64,000 nucleotides of DNA from the NCBI GenBank assembly GCA_964035015.1, contig CAXIUP010000146.1:1-64000 (forward strand), given 5' to 3'. This document shows, in pieces, positions 1 through 9,376 of the stretch. Numbering within the stretch: the stretch's first letter is position 1; each line of letters opens with the position of its first letter. The position numbers and the translations under genes were made by a program. The notes under the pieces are model-generated. The model was not told the DNA's origin, ran no database searches, and saw only the letters and a program-made list of their open reading frames with translations. The DNA is from Corallium rubrum. Taxonomy: Eukaryota > Cnidaria > Anthozoa > Scleralcyonacea > Coralliidae.

Positions 1-758
1 GTAATTTATTGCTTTCAGGTTATTCTTAAATACTTGCCTCAAAATGCAGGAAATAGTGTTTCCGAGACTCTAGAAATCCAATATTTTCCAAGGGGGGCAT
101 GCCAGATGCCAGATCCTCCCTAGGAGATCGAGGTTCTCGCACACCCAACCCCCCACCCCCCACCCCAAACCCAAGACCCTGGCTACACCACTAGATTACA
201 TAGATTATATTTACTGTATAATAAATTAATAATATCAATATAGAGATCAATAAAAATTGAGTATCTACAGTATAATACCAGACAGTAACCAACAACTGCA
301 GGTTACCATTTGGCATTGCTGTTGGTAGTGGCTGTGTGTGAGTTACACATTTGAAGCATTCCTGGTTTCAAGGCAATGATATCTCTTCACAAAACACAAT
401 AAAATAGATTTTGAAAATATATATATTCATTAATTTTGTATCATTAGATGACATTATATGTAGCAATTCATTTCCAGCTTGATAATGCAAATTTATACAA
501 AAATCATTTTGTAAGATATCATTTTGATTGTTTCTATCTTGCTCATAGTATTTACAAGATAGTGCAAAGTGGTATTCATCCTCTATTTACAGAATTTTAG
601 GTGTACTTTCTCTATTGGTTATTGGTCCCATTTATTAAAGTTATTATTTGTGAATGCACCCCAATGATATCTCTGAGTTGTAGAATAGAATAGGTGAGAT
701 TGTGCTTTCAAATACTTTTATTGAATCATCTCAGGGGGGAGTCATTTCAGGGGGGGAG
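1..758. other. non-coding flank, no gene seen
   Basis: No gene-like ORF or RNA gene is recognisable. Around 85-200 there is a C-rich stretch reading into 'ggctacaccact', which looks like the worn end of a hAT-type repeat without a visible partner. The last bases (754-758, gggag) are the left target duplication of the Ty3/gypsy element that follows. Confidence 0.5.
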
Positions 759-859
759 TGTAGTATCCGGTAAGATAGTCATGCAAGGGATCATGGGTAA
801 GATAGACCACGAGTGGGGACTTGAAACATGGAGACTGAATAAAGTATGTAAATATTACA
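759..859 (+). repeat. 5' LTR (101 bp)
   Basis: TG...CA-bounded repeat matching 5267-5368 except for one missing A in the run after 'gacttg'. It is very short for a Ty3/gypsy LTR. It contains 'aataaa' near its end (polyadenylation signal). Confidence 0.93.
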
Positions 860-860
860 A

Positions 861-878
861 TGGCGACGAGGATACGAA
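861..878 (+). other. putative primer-binding site
   Basis: The sequence beginning tggcgacgagga sits 2 bases downstream of the 5' LTR and starts with TGG, as expected for complementarity to a tRNA 3' CCA end. I cannot assign the tRNA from sequence alone. Confidence 0.55.
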
Positions 879-937
879 GGAATTCAGAGATAAAAACGAA
901 ACAAAACTAAAATTGGTACGTTATTTCAGTGGATACT

Positions 938-3900
938 ATGCAAAATCTTCCTGCATTTCCGTCTTTTGATTGTGAAACCGACAAGGTAAACGCAGGAACA
1001 CGCTGGAGAAAATGGCTTGGCCGATTCGAAAACATGCTCATTGGGATGAATATTACGAATGACAAGAGACAACGAGCTCTCTTACTGCATTATGCCGGGG
1101 AAAGGGTGTACGATATTTATGAAGCAGAAAAGGCCGAGAGTGAGGACACATACAAAGCAACTAAAGAAGTACTTATAAAATATTTTGAACCAAAAAGAAA
1201 CGTGCAGATGGACATTTACACCTTCAGAAGCTGTAAACAAAAGGATGAGCAGTCGTTGGATGAGTTTGTGACTGAACTTCGACAGCTAGCGAAAACCTGT
1301 GCTTTTGTAAACACGGACGGTGAGATCTTATCGCAAATTATTCAGCATTGTAAATCCACCAGATTTCGGAAGCGAGCGTTGCGAGAACCTGATAAATCCC
1401 TAGCTGAAATCCTGGAGATTGGTCGATCTCTTGAGCTTATTGATCAACAAGCAGCTCAAATGGAGCGTGAGACGGTGAATAAGATAGGAACAGATCGCTC
1501 GAACAAACGAAGTACCACAACAGCACCGTTCAAAACAGCTACGTCAAATACTCAAAGTCAACATGCGGACACACACGCTCCGTCTTCCCGTAACCAAAGC
1601 AAAATGTGCATAAATTGTGGTGGAGAATACCCTCATCAACATGACTGCCCAGCCAGAGGTAAGATCTGTAATTACTGTAAGAAACCAAACCACTTTAAGA
1701 ACATGTGTTTCAAGCTAAAGAAGAGAAATGAGTTTGTCAGAAACTTAGAAAAACAAGATAAATCAAATTCTGCTAAGTGTGAGGAGTCTGACTCTGAGTC
1801 AAGTGGAGATGAATATCTGTATGGTTTAAATGAGCAAAATGAGCAACAAAATGAGGAACATAATGAGGAACATTTTGTAAGTGTGGTTGGAAACCAAACA
1901 CCCAAGGTGACAATAAAAGTAAACAACATTGGCTGTGAACTAATGATAGACACTGGAGCTACTGTGAACATCTTAGATGAGAACACCTATCAGCAACTAG
2001 GCAAGCCAAAACTGAGCAAACATGGCATTAAGCGTTTGCATCCGTATGGGGGAGGTCCTCCACTAGAAGTAAAGGGACGGTGTGAGTTAGTGGTGGAATC
2101 TAGCAAGAAAATGCAGTGCCACTCTTTCTATGTAGTCTCAGGAACTTATGGAGCATTACTCGGATATTCAACGGCAGTAGAGTTAAATTTAATCAGTATT
2201 GTGAACCGAGTCAGTGATCCAAGTGTCAAATACCCCAATCTGAAGAAAGGAATAGGCAAGCTTAAAGATATTACTGTAAAGCTCCATATTGATGAGTCAG
2301 TGAAACCTGTGGCTCAGAGACACAGGCGCACACCCTTCCATTTGCGAGAAAAAGTAGAGAAAGAAGTAGAAAAGTTACTTGAGCAAGATATCATTGAAAA
2401 AGTCGAAGGGGTCCCTACTCCATGGGTGTCCCCAATTGTGACACCTCCCAAGAAAGACTCAGAGTCAATCAGACTCTGTGTTGATATGCGAGAGCCCAAC
2501 AAGGCAATTATCCGTGAAAGACACTTGACACCAACAGTTGAGGAGCTCATAAGTGATCTAAATGGGTCAAAAGTCTTCAGCAAATTGGATTTACGTGCAG
2601 GATATCATCAACTAGTGTTAGACCCTGACTCTAGATACATTACAACCTTTAGTACACACATTGGTTTGTACAGATACAAGCGTTTGAGTTTTGGCATATC
2701 ATCTGCATCTGAAGTATTTCAGAAGACCATCCAAGATGTCATTAAAGACATTCCAGGAACAAAGAACATTGCAGATGACATTATCATTTTTGGAACGACG
2801 CAACAAGAGCATGACGTAGCTTTAGAGAAGACCTTCCAGCGGCTCAGTGAAAGGGGTCTTACAATTAATGAGAAGAAGTGCGAGTACAACAAAGAGCAGA
2901 TTGAATTCTTTGGGCTAGTATTTAGTTCAAGAGGAGTTTCCCCTGATCCGAAGAAAGTAGAAGCTGTCCAGAAAATAGAGGCTCCAAAGAATGCGTCGGA
3001 AGTTCGAAGTTTTCTGGGTATGCTCAACTATAGTAGTCGTTTTATACCAAACTATGCGACAGTTAGTGAACCATTGAGACGTCTTACACGCCAAGATACC
3101 CAGTGGTCATGGTCCAAGGAACAAGAAGAGGCTTTTGAATCATTGAAAGGAAAACTTACTGATAGCCCGGTAATGGCTTATTTTGATCCAAGCCAGAGCA
3201 TTAACATAATTACAGATGCCAGCCCTGTTGGGGTAGGTGCGATATTGGAACAAAATGAAAAAGTTGTTGCATATGGCAGCCGAGCTTTAACACCTACTGA
3301 ACAGCGGTATAGCCAAACGGAAAGAGAAGCTCTAGGTGTGGTATGGGCATGTGAACACTTTGATATGTACGTCAGAGGTGCTAAACACTTCACAGTTACC
3401 ACAGATCATCAACCACTAGAGAGAATTTGGAAGAAACCCAAACCACCACTTCGCATAGAGCGCTGGGGCCTCCGATTGCAGCCTTACAAACTATCCCTTC
3501 AGTATCGTCCAGGCAATAAGAATCCATCGGATTATATGTCCCGACACCCAACTGCTACTTACTCTGAAAGTATGGTTACTTCACGTGAACAAAAGATGGG
3601 CGAACACTATGTAAACTTTATCACTGACACATCTGTGCCTACCGCCATGACTCTCGAAGAAATCAAGACAGCCTCAAGTTGTGACAAAACGATTCTCAGA
3701 GCAATGGAGCTCACACGTACAGGACGATGGTTTGAGGTCAAGTTGGGGAACAATCCAGATATAAATTATAAGGAACTACGGGAGATTAGCAATGTTCGTG
3801 AAGAATTAACTGTTCATGCCGATAACATTTTGTTACGAGGAGACAAGATAGTTCTGCCAGCCAAGCTTCGAGACAAAGCAGTGACTCTGGCTCATGAGGG

Positions 3901-5044
3901 ACATCAAGGTATGAGCAGAACAAAGTCTTTAATCCGATCCAAGGTTTGGTTTCCTGGACTTAATGAAAAAGTAGAAAATACAATTCACCACTGCTTAGCC
4001 TGTCAAGCAACTTATGTTGGTCCCAAGCAAGTAGAACCATTGAAGATGTCCATGATGCCAGACAGACCATGGCAGAACTTGAGTCTTGATTTTTGTGGTC
4101 CACTTCCCACGTCGGAATATCTCATGGTCCTCACCGATGAATTTTCGAGGTATCCAGTGGTGGAAATTATAAGATCAGTGTCAGCTAATGCAACCATACC
4201 GGTATTAGATAAAGTATTTTCTACATTTGGATACCCTGAAGTAATTAAGACTGACAATGGCAGTCCATTTGATTCCCAAGCATTTGCACAATTTGCATCA
4301 CACAGTGGATTTCAACACAGACGTATAACACCACACTGGCCTCAGGCTAATGCTCAAGCAGAGTCTTTCAACAAGCCCATGATGAAGGCTGTTAGAGCAG
4401 CTATAGTAGAGCAAAAGAATTGGAGACAAGAGCTGTACAAGTTCATGAGGCAGTATCGAGCAACACCACATCCCTCAACAGGTTTTGCCCCATTTAAACT
4501 GCTGTTTGGTCGAGATCCAAAAACAAAGTTGCCTCAACCAGTTGCCAAAGTTGTGGAGTCGAAAGATGAAGTGCAAGCAAGACAGACGGATGCTAGAGCA
4601 AAAGAGAGAATGAAGAAGTATGCGGATCAGAGAAACCATGCATGTCCTTCCGGAATCAAGGTTGGAGATACGGTTCTTTTGAAGTATGATGACAAGCGAA
4701 ACAAGATAACACCAAAGTTCAACCCAAACCCACATCGAGTTGTTGCACAAAAGGGTAACATGATTACAGCGTCGTCAGGAGAGAAACAAGTCACGAGGAA
4801 TTCTTCCTCATTTAAGAAGATACCAGCTCAAACGGACGTGCATTCAGATCAGGCAACAGCAAATAAGTTGAAGAAAACAGTTACAGACATCAAAAAGAAG
4901 AGTGAAGAAAAACAATCAATAATGGGAGAAGATGATAAATGTCTAAAAGCACCAGCATTGGGAGATGTTGGCCCTGACAAAAGTGTGAGACCAGTTAGAA
5001 AAAGACGTGAACCTGTATATCTTAAAGATTATTATAAACCCTAG
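938..5044 (+). CDS. Gag-Pol polyprotein of the Ty3/gypsy element
   Basis: A single open frame of about 1,368 codons encodes everything needed for retrotransposition, so gag and pol are fused without a frameshift. The ATG at 938 is chosen because the frame-extending triplet upstream at 929 is GTG. In order: capsid-like Gag (about 1-220), Cys-rich region ending in a CX2CX4HX4C zinc knuckle (about 230-265), aspartic protease with DTGA (about 345), reverse transcriptase with catalytic ADD in 'NIADDIIIFG' (about 620), RNase H with TDAS and TDHQPL, integrase with an H-H-C-C zinc finger (HEGH...CLAC), and DDE residues in 'LDFCGPL', 'KTDNGS' and 'AQAESF'. RT style suggests the Mag-like branch, which is a guess. 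No stop or frameshift was seen, so it is potentially active. Confidence 0.95.
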   Translation: MQNLPAFPSFDCETDKVNAGTRWRKWLGRFENMLIGMNITNDKRQRALLLHYAGERVYDIYEAEKAESEDTYKATKEVLIKYFEPKRNVQMDIYTFRSCKQKDEQSLDEFVTELRQLAKTCAFVNTDGEILSQIIQHCKSTRFRKRALREPDKSLAEILEIGRSLELIDQQAAQMERETVNKIGTDRSNKRSTTTAPFKTATSNTQSQHADTHAPSSRNQSKMCINCGGEYPHQHDCPARGKICNYCKKPNHFKNMCFKLKKRNEFVRNLEKQDKSNSAKCEESDSESSGDEYLYGLNEQNEQQNEEHNEEHFVSVVGNQTPKVTIKVNNIGCELMIDTGATVNILDENTYQQLGKPKLSKHGIKRLHPYGGGPPLEVKGRCELVVESSKKMQCHSFYVVSGTYGALLGYSTAVELNLISIVNRVSDPSVKYPNLKKGIGKLKDITVKLHIDESVKPVAQRHRRTPFHLREKVEKEVEKLLEQDIIEKVEGVPTPWVSPIVTPPKKDSESIRLCVDMREPNKAIIRERHLTPTVEELISDLNGSKVFSKLDLRAGYHQLVLDPDSRYITTFSTHIGLYRYKRLSFGISSASEVFQKTIQDVIKDIPGTKNIADDIIIFGTTQQEHDVALEKTFQRLSERGLTINEKKCEYNKEQIEFFGLVFSSRGVSPDPKKVEAVQKIEAPKNASEVRSFLGMLNYSSRFIPNYATVSEPLRRLTRQDTQWSWSKEQEEAFESLKGKLTDSPVMAYFDPSQSINIITDASPVGVGAILEQNEKVVAYGSRALTPTEQRYSQTEREALGVVWACEHFDMYVRGAKHFTVTTDHQPLERIWKKPKPPLRIERWGLRLQPYKLSLQYRPGNKNPSDYMSRHPTATYSESMVTSREQKMGEHYVNFITDTSVPTAMTLEEIKTASSCDKTILRAMELTRTGRWFEVKLGNNPDINYKELREISNVREELTVHADNILLRGDKIVLPAKLRDKAVTLAHEGHQGMSRTKSLIRSKVWFPGLNEKVENTIHHCLACQATYVGPKQVEPLKMSMMPDRPWQNLSLDFCGPLPTSEYLMVLTDEFSRYPVVEIIRSVSANATIPVLDKVFSTFGYPEVIKTDNGSPFDSQAFAQFASHSGFQHRRITPHWPQANAQAESFNKPMMKAVRAAIVEQKNWRQELYKFMRQYRATPHPSTGFAPFKLLFGRDPKTKLPQPVAKVVESKDEVQARQTDARAKERMKKYADQRNHACPSGIKVGDTVLLKYDDKRNKITPKFNPNPHRVVAQKGNMITASSGEKQVTRNSSSFKKIPAQTDVHSDQATANKLKKTVTDIKKKSEEKQSIMGEDDKCLKAPALGDVGPDKSVRPVRKRREPVYLKDYYKP

Positions 5045-5258
5045 CAACTGGTTTATATCAAGTGAACATAGAACTGTTTCTGAGATTATTATATAAGACT
5101 TATTGTAAGTGCTAGTAACTGTTTAATCCCAAATGATTTTGAAACATTTCAAAGACTACAGGTATTATAAGGTTATAATATTAAGTGTTTGGGATCTTGC
5201 AACTTGATATTCTGTTCATGTTAATCGTTAAATAGTGTATAGGTTTATGTTCAATGTC

Positions 5259-5266
5259 AGGAGGGA
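5259..5266 (+). other. polypurine tract
   Basis: The purine run aggaggga lies directly before the TG of the 3' LTR, the usual position of the plus-strand primer of LTR retrotransposons. The 5045-5258 interval upstream is a non-coding 3' leader with no further feature. Confidence 0.7.
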
Positions 5267-5368
5267 TGTAGTATCCGGTAAGATAGTCATGCAAGGGATC
5301 ATGGGTAAGATAGACCACGAGTGGGGACTTGAAAACATGGAGACTGAATAAAGTATGTAAATATTACA
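5267..5368 (+). repeat. 3' LTR (102 bp)
   Basis: Copy of 759-859 with one extra A, followed by the target duplication gggag at 5369-5373. Bases 5374-5514 after it show no feature. Confidence 0.93.
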
Positions 5369-5942
5369 GGGAGTAGAATAAACTTGTAAAAGTAACACAT
5401 AATATTCTGATCTTTATTACTGTACATACCTCAGTTGATAGCTGGGATAACTTGGGGTAAAGCAGTAGCATACAGTACAGATGTTAGATGTGAAACAGAG
5501 TTTCCCAATTAGTTATCCCAACCAGGGGTGCCGGAGCCACGGGGGCAGCGGGGGAAGCTGCCCCCCTGCCCTCACAGCGCAGGGGCAGCACGGGGGCAAC
5601 CAATTGCCCTTTCTCGTAAGAGGAATGTTTTCTACAGGAATTGCCATTTGTATTATATATTGTATTAAATGACTTTTGTATTAATACCTCAAATGACTCA
5701 TAAGCTAACTTATTACTGCAGACCATGCAGAAGCAGCAAACTAGTTTTGCCTTGGGTTAGCTGTGTCCAACCTCGTTCTCAGGGCATTTTTGAAATTTGG
5801 AGGGTGGAAAAAAGCCCTGGGTGTAATAAATTAGCAATTAATTTAGTATGCAAAATCACTCTGAGTAATGGCAGCCCCGTGGGAGAAGTTCATTGTAATG
5901 GCAGTCCTATTTGTCCCATTGGCGGTCCTGTTGAAGCTATTT

Positions 5943-6216
5943 TATGGCGCGCCAGACGGGACAAAAATACTTTGGAGCTGAAACATAATACTTCACACAA
6001 TATGCAAGACTTGTTCGAGAAAATCAAACTTGTAAACGTACGCGCATACAACTTTCAAAATAAAATAAAACACATTTTGCAAAAAAAAAAAAGACTTCTT
6101 CGAAAATAAGACTTCTTCGATAACAAGACTTCTTCGAAAAAATAAAACTATTCTGAAAATCACAACTGATCGCGGGCTCAATATATCGCGGGCGCATGAA
6201 AGTTGACCGCTGACCA
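5943..6216 (+). repeat. Element A left TIR (~274 bp)
   Basis: Matches the reverse complement of 30148-30436 with few differences. It holds three tandem copies of a ~17-bp unit (aagacttcttcgataa-like) at about 6091-6140, against four copies in the right TIR, then ends just before the transposase ATG. Confidence 0.9.
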
Positions 6217-6254
6217 CACAAACTGTACACTCAATTTATACTAATAAATTTAAT

Positions 6255-8258
6255 ATGGCGGAAAATGAAGCGGCAGTTGGGATCAATACGCCAAATCCAT
6301 ACTTTCAGCAAATTTGTTCATACCTTTTACTCGGTAAAGATCTTTTTAATGAGATGAACAGAAATATCTTCACATCTCAAGAGGGCTATGCCGAAGTTCT
6401 TTGCTCTCGAAGCACTACATTTGTCGAGGGACTTGTTACAATTTCAAGGAATCCAGTTTGGCCACAAAATATTCTGGATGGTTTCTGTCTGCTAATAAAT
6501 GAATTTCAACGGTTACAGAATAGATACGAGGAGCGCTTTGACGGTTTTAGTGGAGAAGATTCACAATACGTGTGCCCTAACCAACAGCGCAATTCCGGGA
6601 AAGGACGTCCAAAATTTTTAATTCCTCGTTCTCAGCTTGTCGGTCTCCGTTCATTAAATTTTACTTGGAAGGCAATTTCAGTAATGCTTGGGGTGTCCGA
6701 GAAAACCATTTTGCGTCGCAGGTATGAATTCTCATTGCCAATTGGCGAGGATACTTTCACCGATATAACGGACGAAGAATTAGATGCGAAAATAGCATCT
6801 ATTCTAAGCTCTTCGCCAAATTCTGGGGAAAGAATGGTTATTGGGGCTCTTACTGCCATAAATATCAAGGTTAAGAGAGAGAGAGTACGTGCTTCAATTT
6901 CTCGAGTAGACCCAGTAAATCGGATGCTTAGAAGACATACATCTATTCAGAGGAGAGTTTATAGTGTTCCAACTCCAAATGCCTTATGGTTAGTATATGT
7001 ATTTTTAACTTCTCGTACAGTTCAACCACATATAAGTGTTATAAGCCCTTGGGGTATTTGGGTAGTTTAACAGCATCTCCCCATCCTTTGGGATCCCACT
7101 ATAGTAAGGTATCTAGTAAGGTATATGTTACATGTAAACATGAAAGAAAAGATGCTTAAGGGAAAATACACAACTTTCCCAAGACTTGCCATGTCTTGAT
7201 ATATATGGTGTTATGTATTGTTGTTTGTGACACCTCCTGTAACACCCCAGTGAGTAGATATACTACCAGATTTGGCATGTAGCATGGTGGGAAAAGTCCT
7301 TTCCAGCAAGTAAGCAATTCCCCTAAAAAGCTAAATGTGCTATACTTGAAAAGACTTTATGAAAGTCTAGATAGAATTTTCCATTTGAAACCTTCCAACT
7401 TGCACATTTCAATTAACATTGCTCCATACAAACTACTGTCTATATTTGTTTAGGCATTTGGATGGTAATCACAAGCTCATAAGATGGAGAATGGTTGTGC
7501 ATGGTGGAGTGGATGGGTATTCAAGGGCTGTGGTATTTCTCCAGTGTTCGAGCAACAATAAAGCTGCAACTGTTTTGGAACAATTTCTGATTGGCACAAG
7601 AACGTTTCATTTCCCCCGCCGTATCCGAACAGATCATGGAACTGAAAATGTTGAGGTTGCAAGATTCATGCTTCAAAGATACAATGCAGCCTCTAATCCA
7701 GTTATTACAGGCAGGTCTGTTCACAATCAGCGAATTGAAAGATTGTGGCGAGATGTGTTCACTTATGTGCTTCAACATTACTACAATCTTTTTTATTTTC
7801 TCGAGTCAAATGGAGAGCTTGATCCAAACAACGAAGTTGACATGTTTGCATTGCAGTATGTCTTTTTACCTAGGGTAAACAGAGCACTTGATCATTTTAT
7901 TACACAGTGGAATAATCATCCCCTCCGAACTGAAGGAAATAAGAGTCCATTGCAGCTATGGACTGCTGGTTTTTACCAATTTGCAGAGTCTGACTACCAA
8001 GCAGTGAGGGATGTTCTAGATTCAGAAGCTGTCAGTTTCAATGAATATGGTATTGATGATAATGGACCTGTACCACAAGTGCAGACCAATAATCATGTAG
8101 TTGTGCCAAGGTCCCTGGTGGAACTTTCAGAAGATGAGGAAACATTTCTAAGTAGTCACATAGATCCATTGCTTGATGATGAAAACTATGGAATTAACTT
8201 TTTTAGGAGAACTGTTAGACTTGTGGAAGAGTTTCAAGAAGATGACTCAGATGTGTAG
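6255..8258 (+). CDS. Element A transposase, integrase-like DDE protein
   Basis: Two exons, 6255-6988 and 7454-8258, joined by a GT..AG intron, give 1,539 nt or 512 aa without interruption. The ATG lies about 40 bp inside the TIR. Residues ~110-160 form a helix-turn-helix region (GVSEKTILRRR), likely the TIR-binding part. The catalytic core follows: first Asp in 'WHLDGN' (~248), formed across the splice; second in 'RTDHGTEN' (~304); Glu in 'NQRIERLW' (~339), a D-x34-E spacing typical of retroviral-type integrases. It should cut and join the TIR ends. It converges on the HECT gene of the same element. Element C carries a clearly related but broken copy. It looks intact. Confidence 0.88.
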
Positions 8259-8269
8259 GCATACTCTAA

Positions 8270-8593
8270 GGGACCGGTCATTAAATATAGAGGGGGCTAG
8301 AGGAGAAATTGGGGGGGGGGGTCCTGAGATTTTTCAGCATTGTGAAGGGGGGTTGCAAAAATGTTTTATAAAAATTCATTCTTAAAAAACTAAAGTATTA
8401 AAGAGGAAAGAAGTCGATCCATTTTAAACCAGAATTTTATAGACATTAAATAAACTGTCATCACTTCTACAACAAAACTATATTTTGCACTTTTTTTAAA
8501 TTTGAAGAGGTTTGGCAGTAGGGGGCCCAGAAAATTTCAAAAAAAAAATTAATTTCTCCTCCAGCCCCTCCTCTATATTTAGTGACCTGTCCC
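8270..8593. mobile_element. Harbinger-like MITE
   Basis: 324 bp with ~40-bp imperfect TIRs (GGGACCGGTCAtta... / ...gtgacctgtccc) and a TAA duplication on both sides (8267-8269, 8594-8596). It inserted just after the stop of the element A transposase. TWA targets suggest PIF/Harbinger. No coding capacity. Confidence 0.75.
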
Positions 8594-8776
8594 TAAGGCC
8601 CCTATGCCATGAATACAGGAAGCAAACCTGTTGTCCAAGAAAAACAATACGTTTATGTGGGTTTCCAGTTGCCCAATGGTTTTTTGACCACAAAAATGCT
8701 GACAATCTTTTTATAGAATATTGCAATGAGTTTTGACCAAAGTTGCAGCATGATAAGCATACATGTATATATTTCT

Positions 8777-9069
8777 CAGGGGTGTAGTGGAGGGGGGGGG
8801 GGGGGAGATGTTTGAAATTTCTGTGAAAGTTCTGTAAATATATTCAGTCATTTATAACAAGAATGATTTCAGTAATCTCTACTTACTCCTACCTACTCCT
8901 AGAGCACTAATCATGCCATTTGTCCCAATATATTACCTTTTACGAACACTGTTAAATGTTAATTACAGAATTGCTCCAAGTTTAACATTTTTTCCCTCCC
9001 ACCCCCTCCCAAATTCAGAACACTGTCAGAGAGCCCCCCCCTTGTTAAAGCTCCAGGACTACACCCCTG
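8777..9069. mobile_element. hAT MITE
   Basis: 293 bp starting CAGGGGTGTAGTGG and ending ctacacccctg, with a perfect 8-bp duplication atatttct (8769-8776, 9070-9077). Interior G- and C-runs, no ORF. It sits between the two convergent genes of element A. Confidence 0.88.
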
Positions 9070-9290
9070 ATATTTCTGTATAGATATATTCTGTATTTCT
9101 ATCACAACAGTTTAGAAATCTACAGTGAGTCTAATGCCTTTCTCAATAATCACATTTTTTTAAAAATTTAACTGTAACGTTTAACAAACCAACAGAACTT
9201 TTAACAAAACATGAATTTCTTATATTACCACTGTGTTGTCCCCTAACAGTGTTCATGTTCCAGTATCAGAATATAATATACAATGTCAAT

Positions 9291-9353
9291 GTAGTCTCAT
9301 GCCTGCAAGCAGTGTGGAGTGCAAGGCATTAATGGTCTAAGGCATGAGACTAC
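9291..9353. repeat. hairpin between convergent genes
   Basis: gtagtctcatgcct at 9291-9304 is a perfect inverted repeat of 9340-9353, with a 35-bp loop. It lies 24 bp beyond the HECT stop codon in the shared 3' region of element A. It could be a transcript-end structure or a tiny palindromic insertion. Confidence 0.6.
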
Positions 9354-9376
9354 CTATGATATCAAAGAATGCTCCT

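Larger units (their letters stand above)
759..5368 (+). mobile_element. Ty3/gypsy LTR retrotransposon, probably complete and young
   Basis: The element is 4,610 bp, bounded by 101-bp and 102-bp LTRs (759-859, 5267-5368) that start TG, end CA and differ by a single A insertion. A 5-bp target duplication gggag flanks it (754-758, 5369-5373). One long gag-pol frame (938-5044) fills the interior, a primer-binding-like site starts 2 bases after the 5' LTR, and a polypurine run (5259-5266, aggaggga) abuts the 3' LTR. Near-identical LTRs imply recent insertion. There is no env-like ORF. Confidence 0.95.

Noticed and set aside
5993-6230. Minus-strand ORFs rich in Phe/Lys near the left end of element A
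   Set aside because: They read through TIR tandem units and have no start context or family resemblance.
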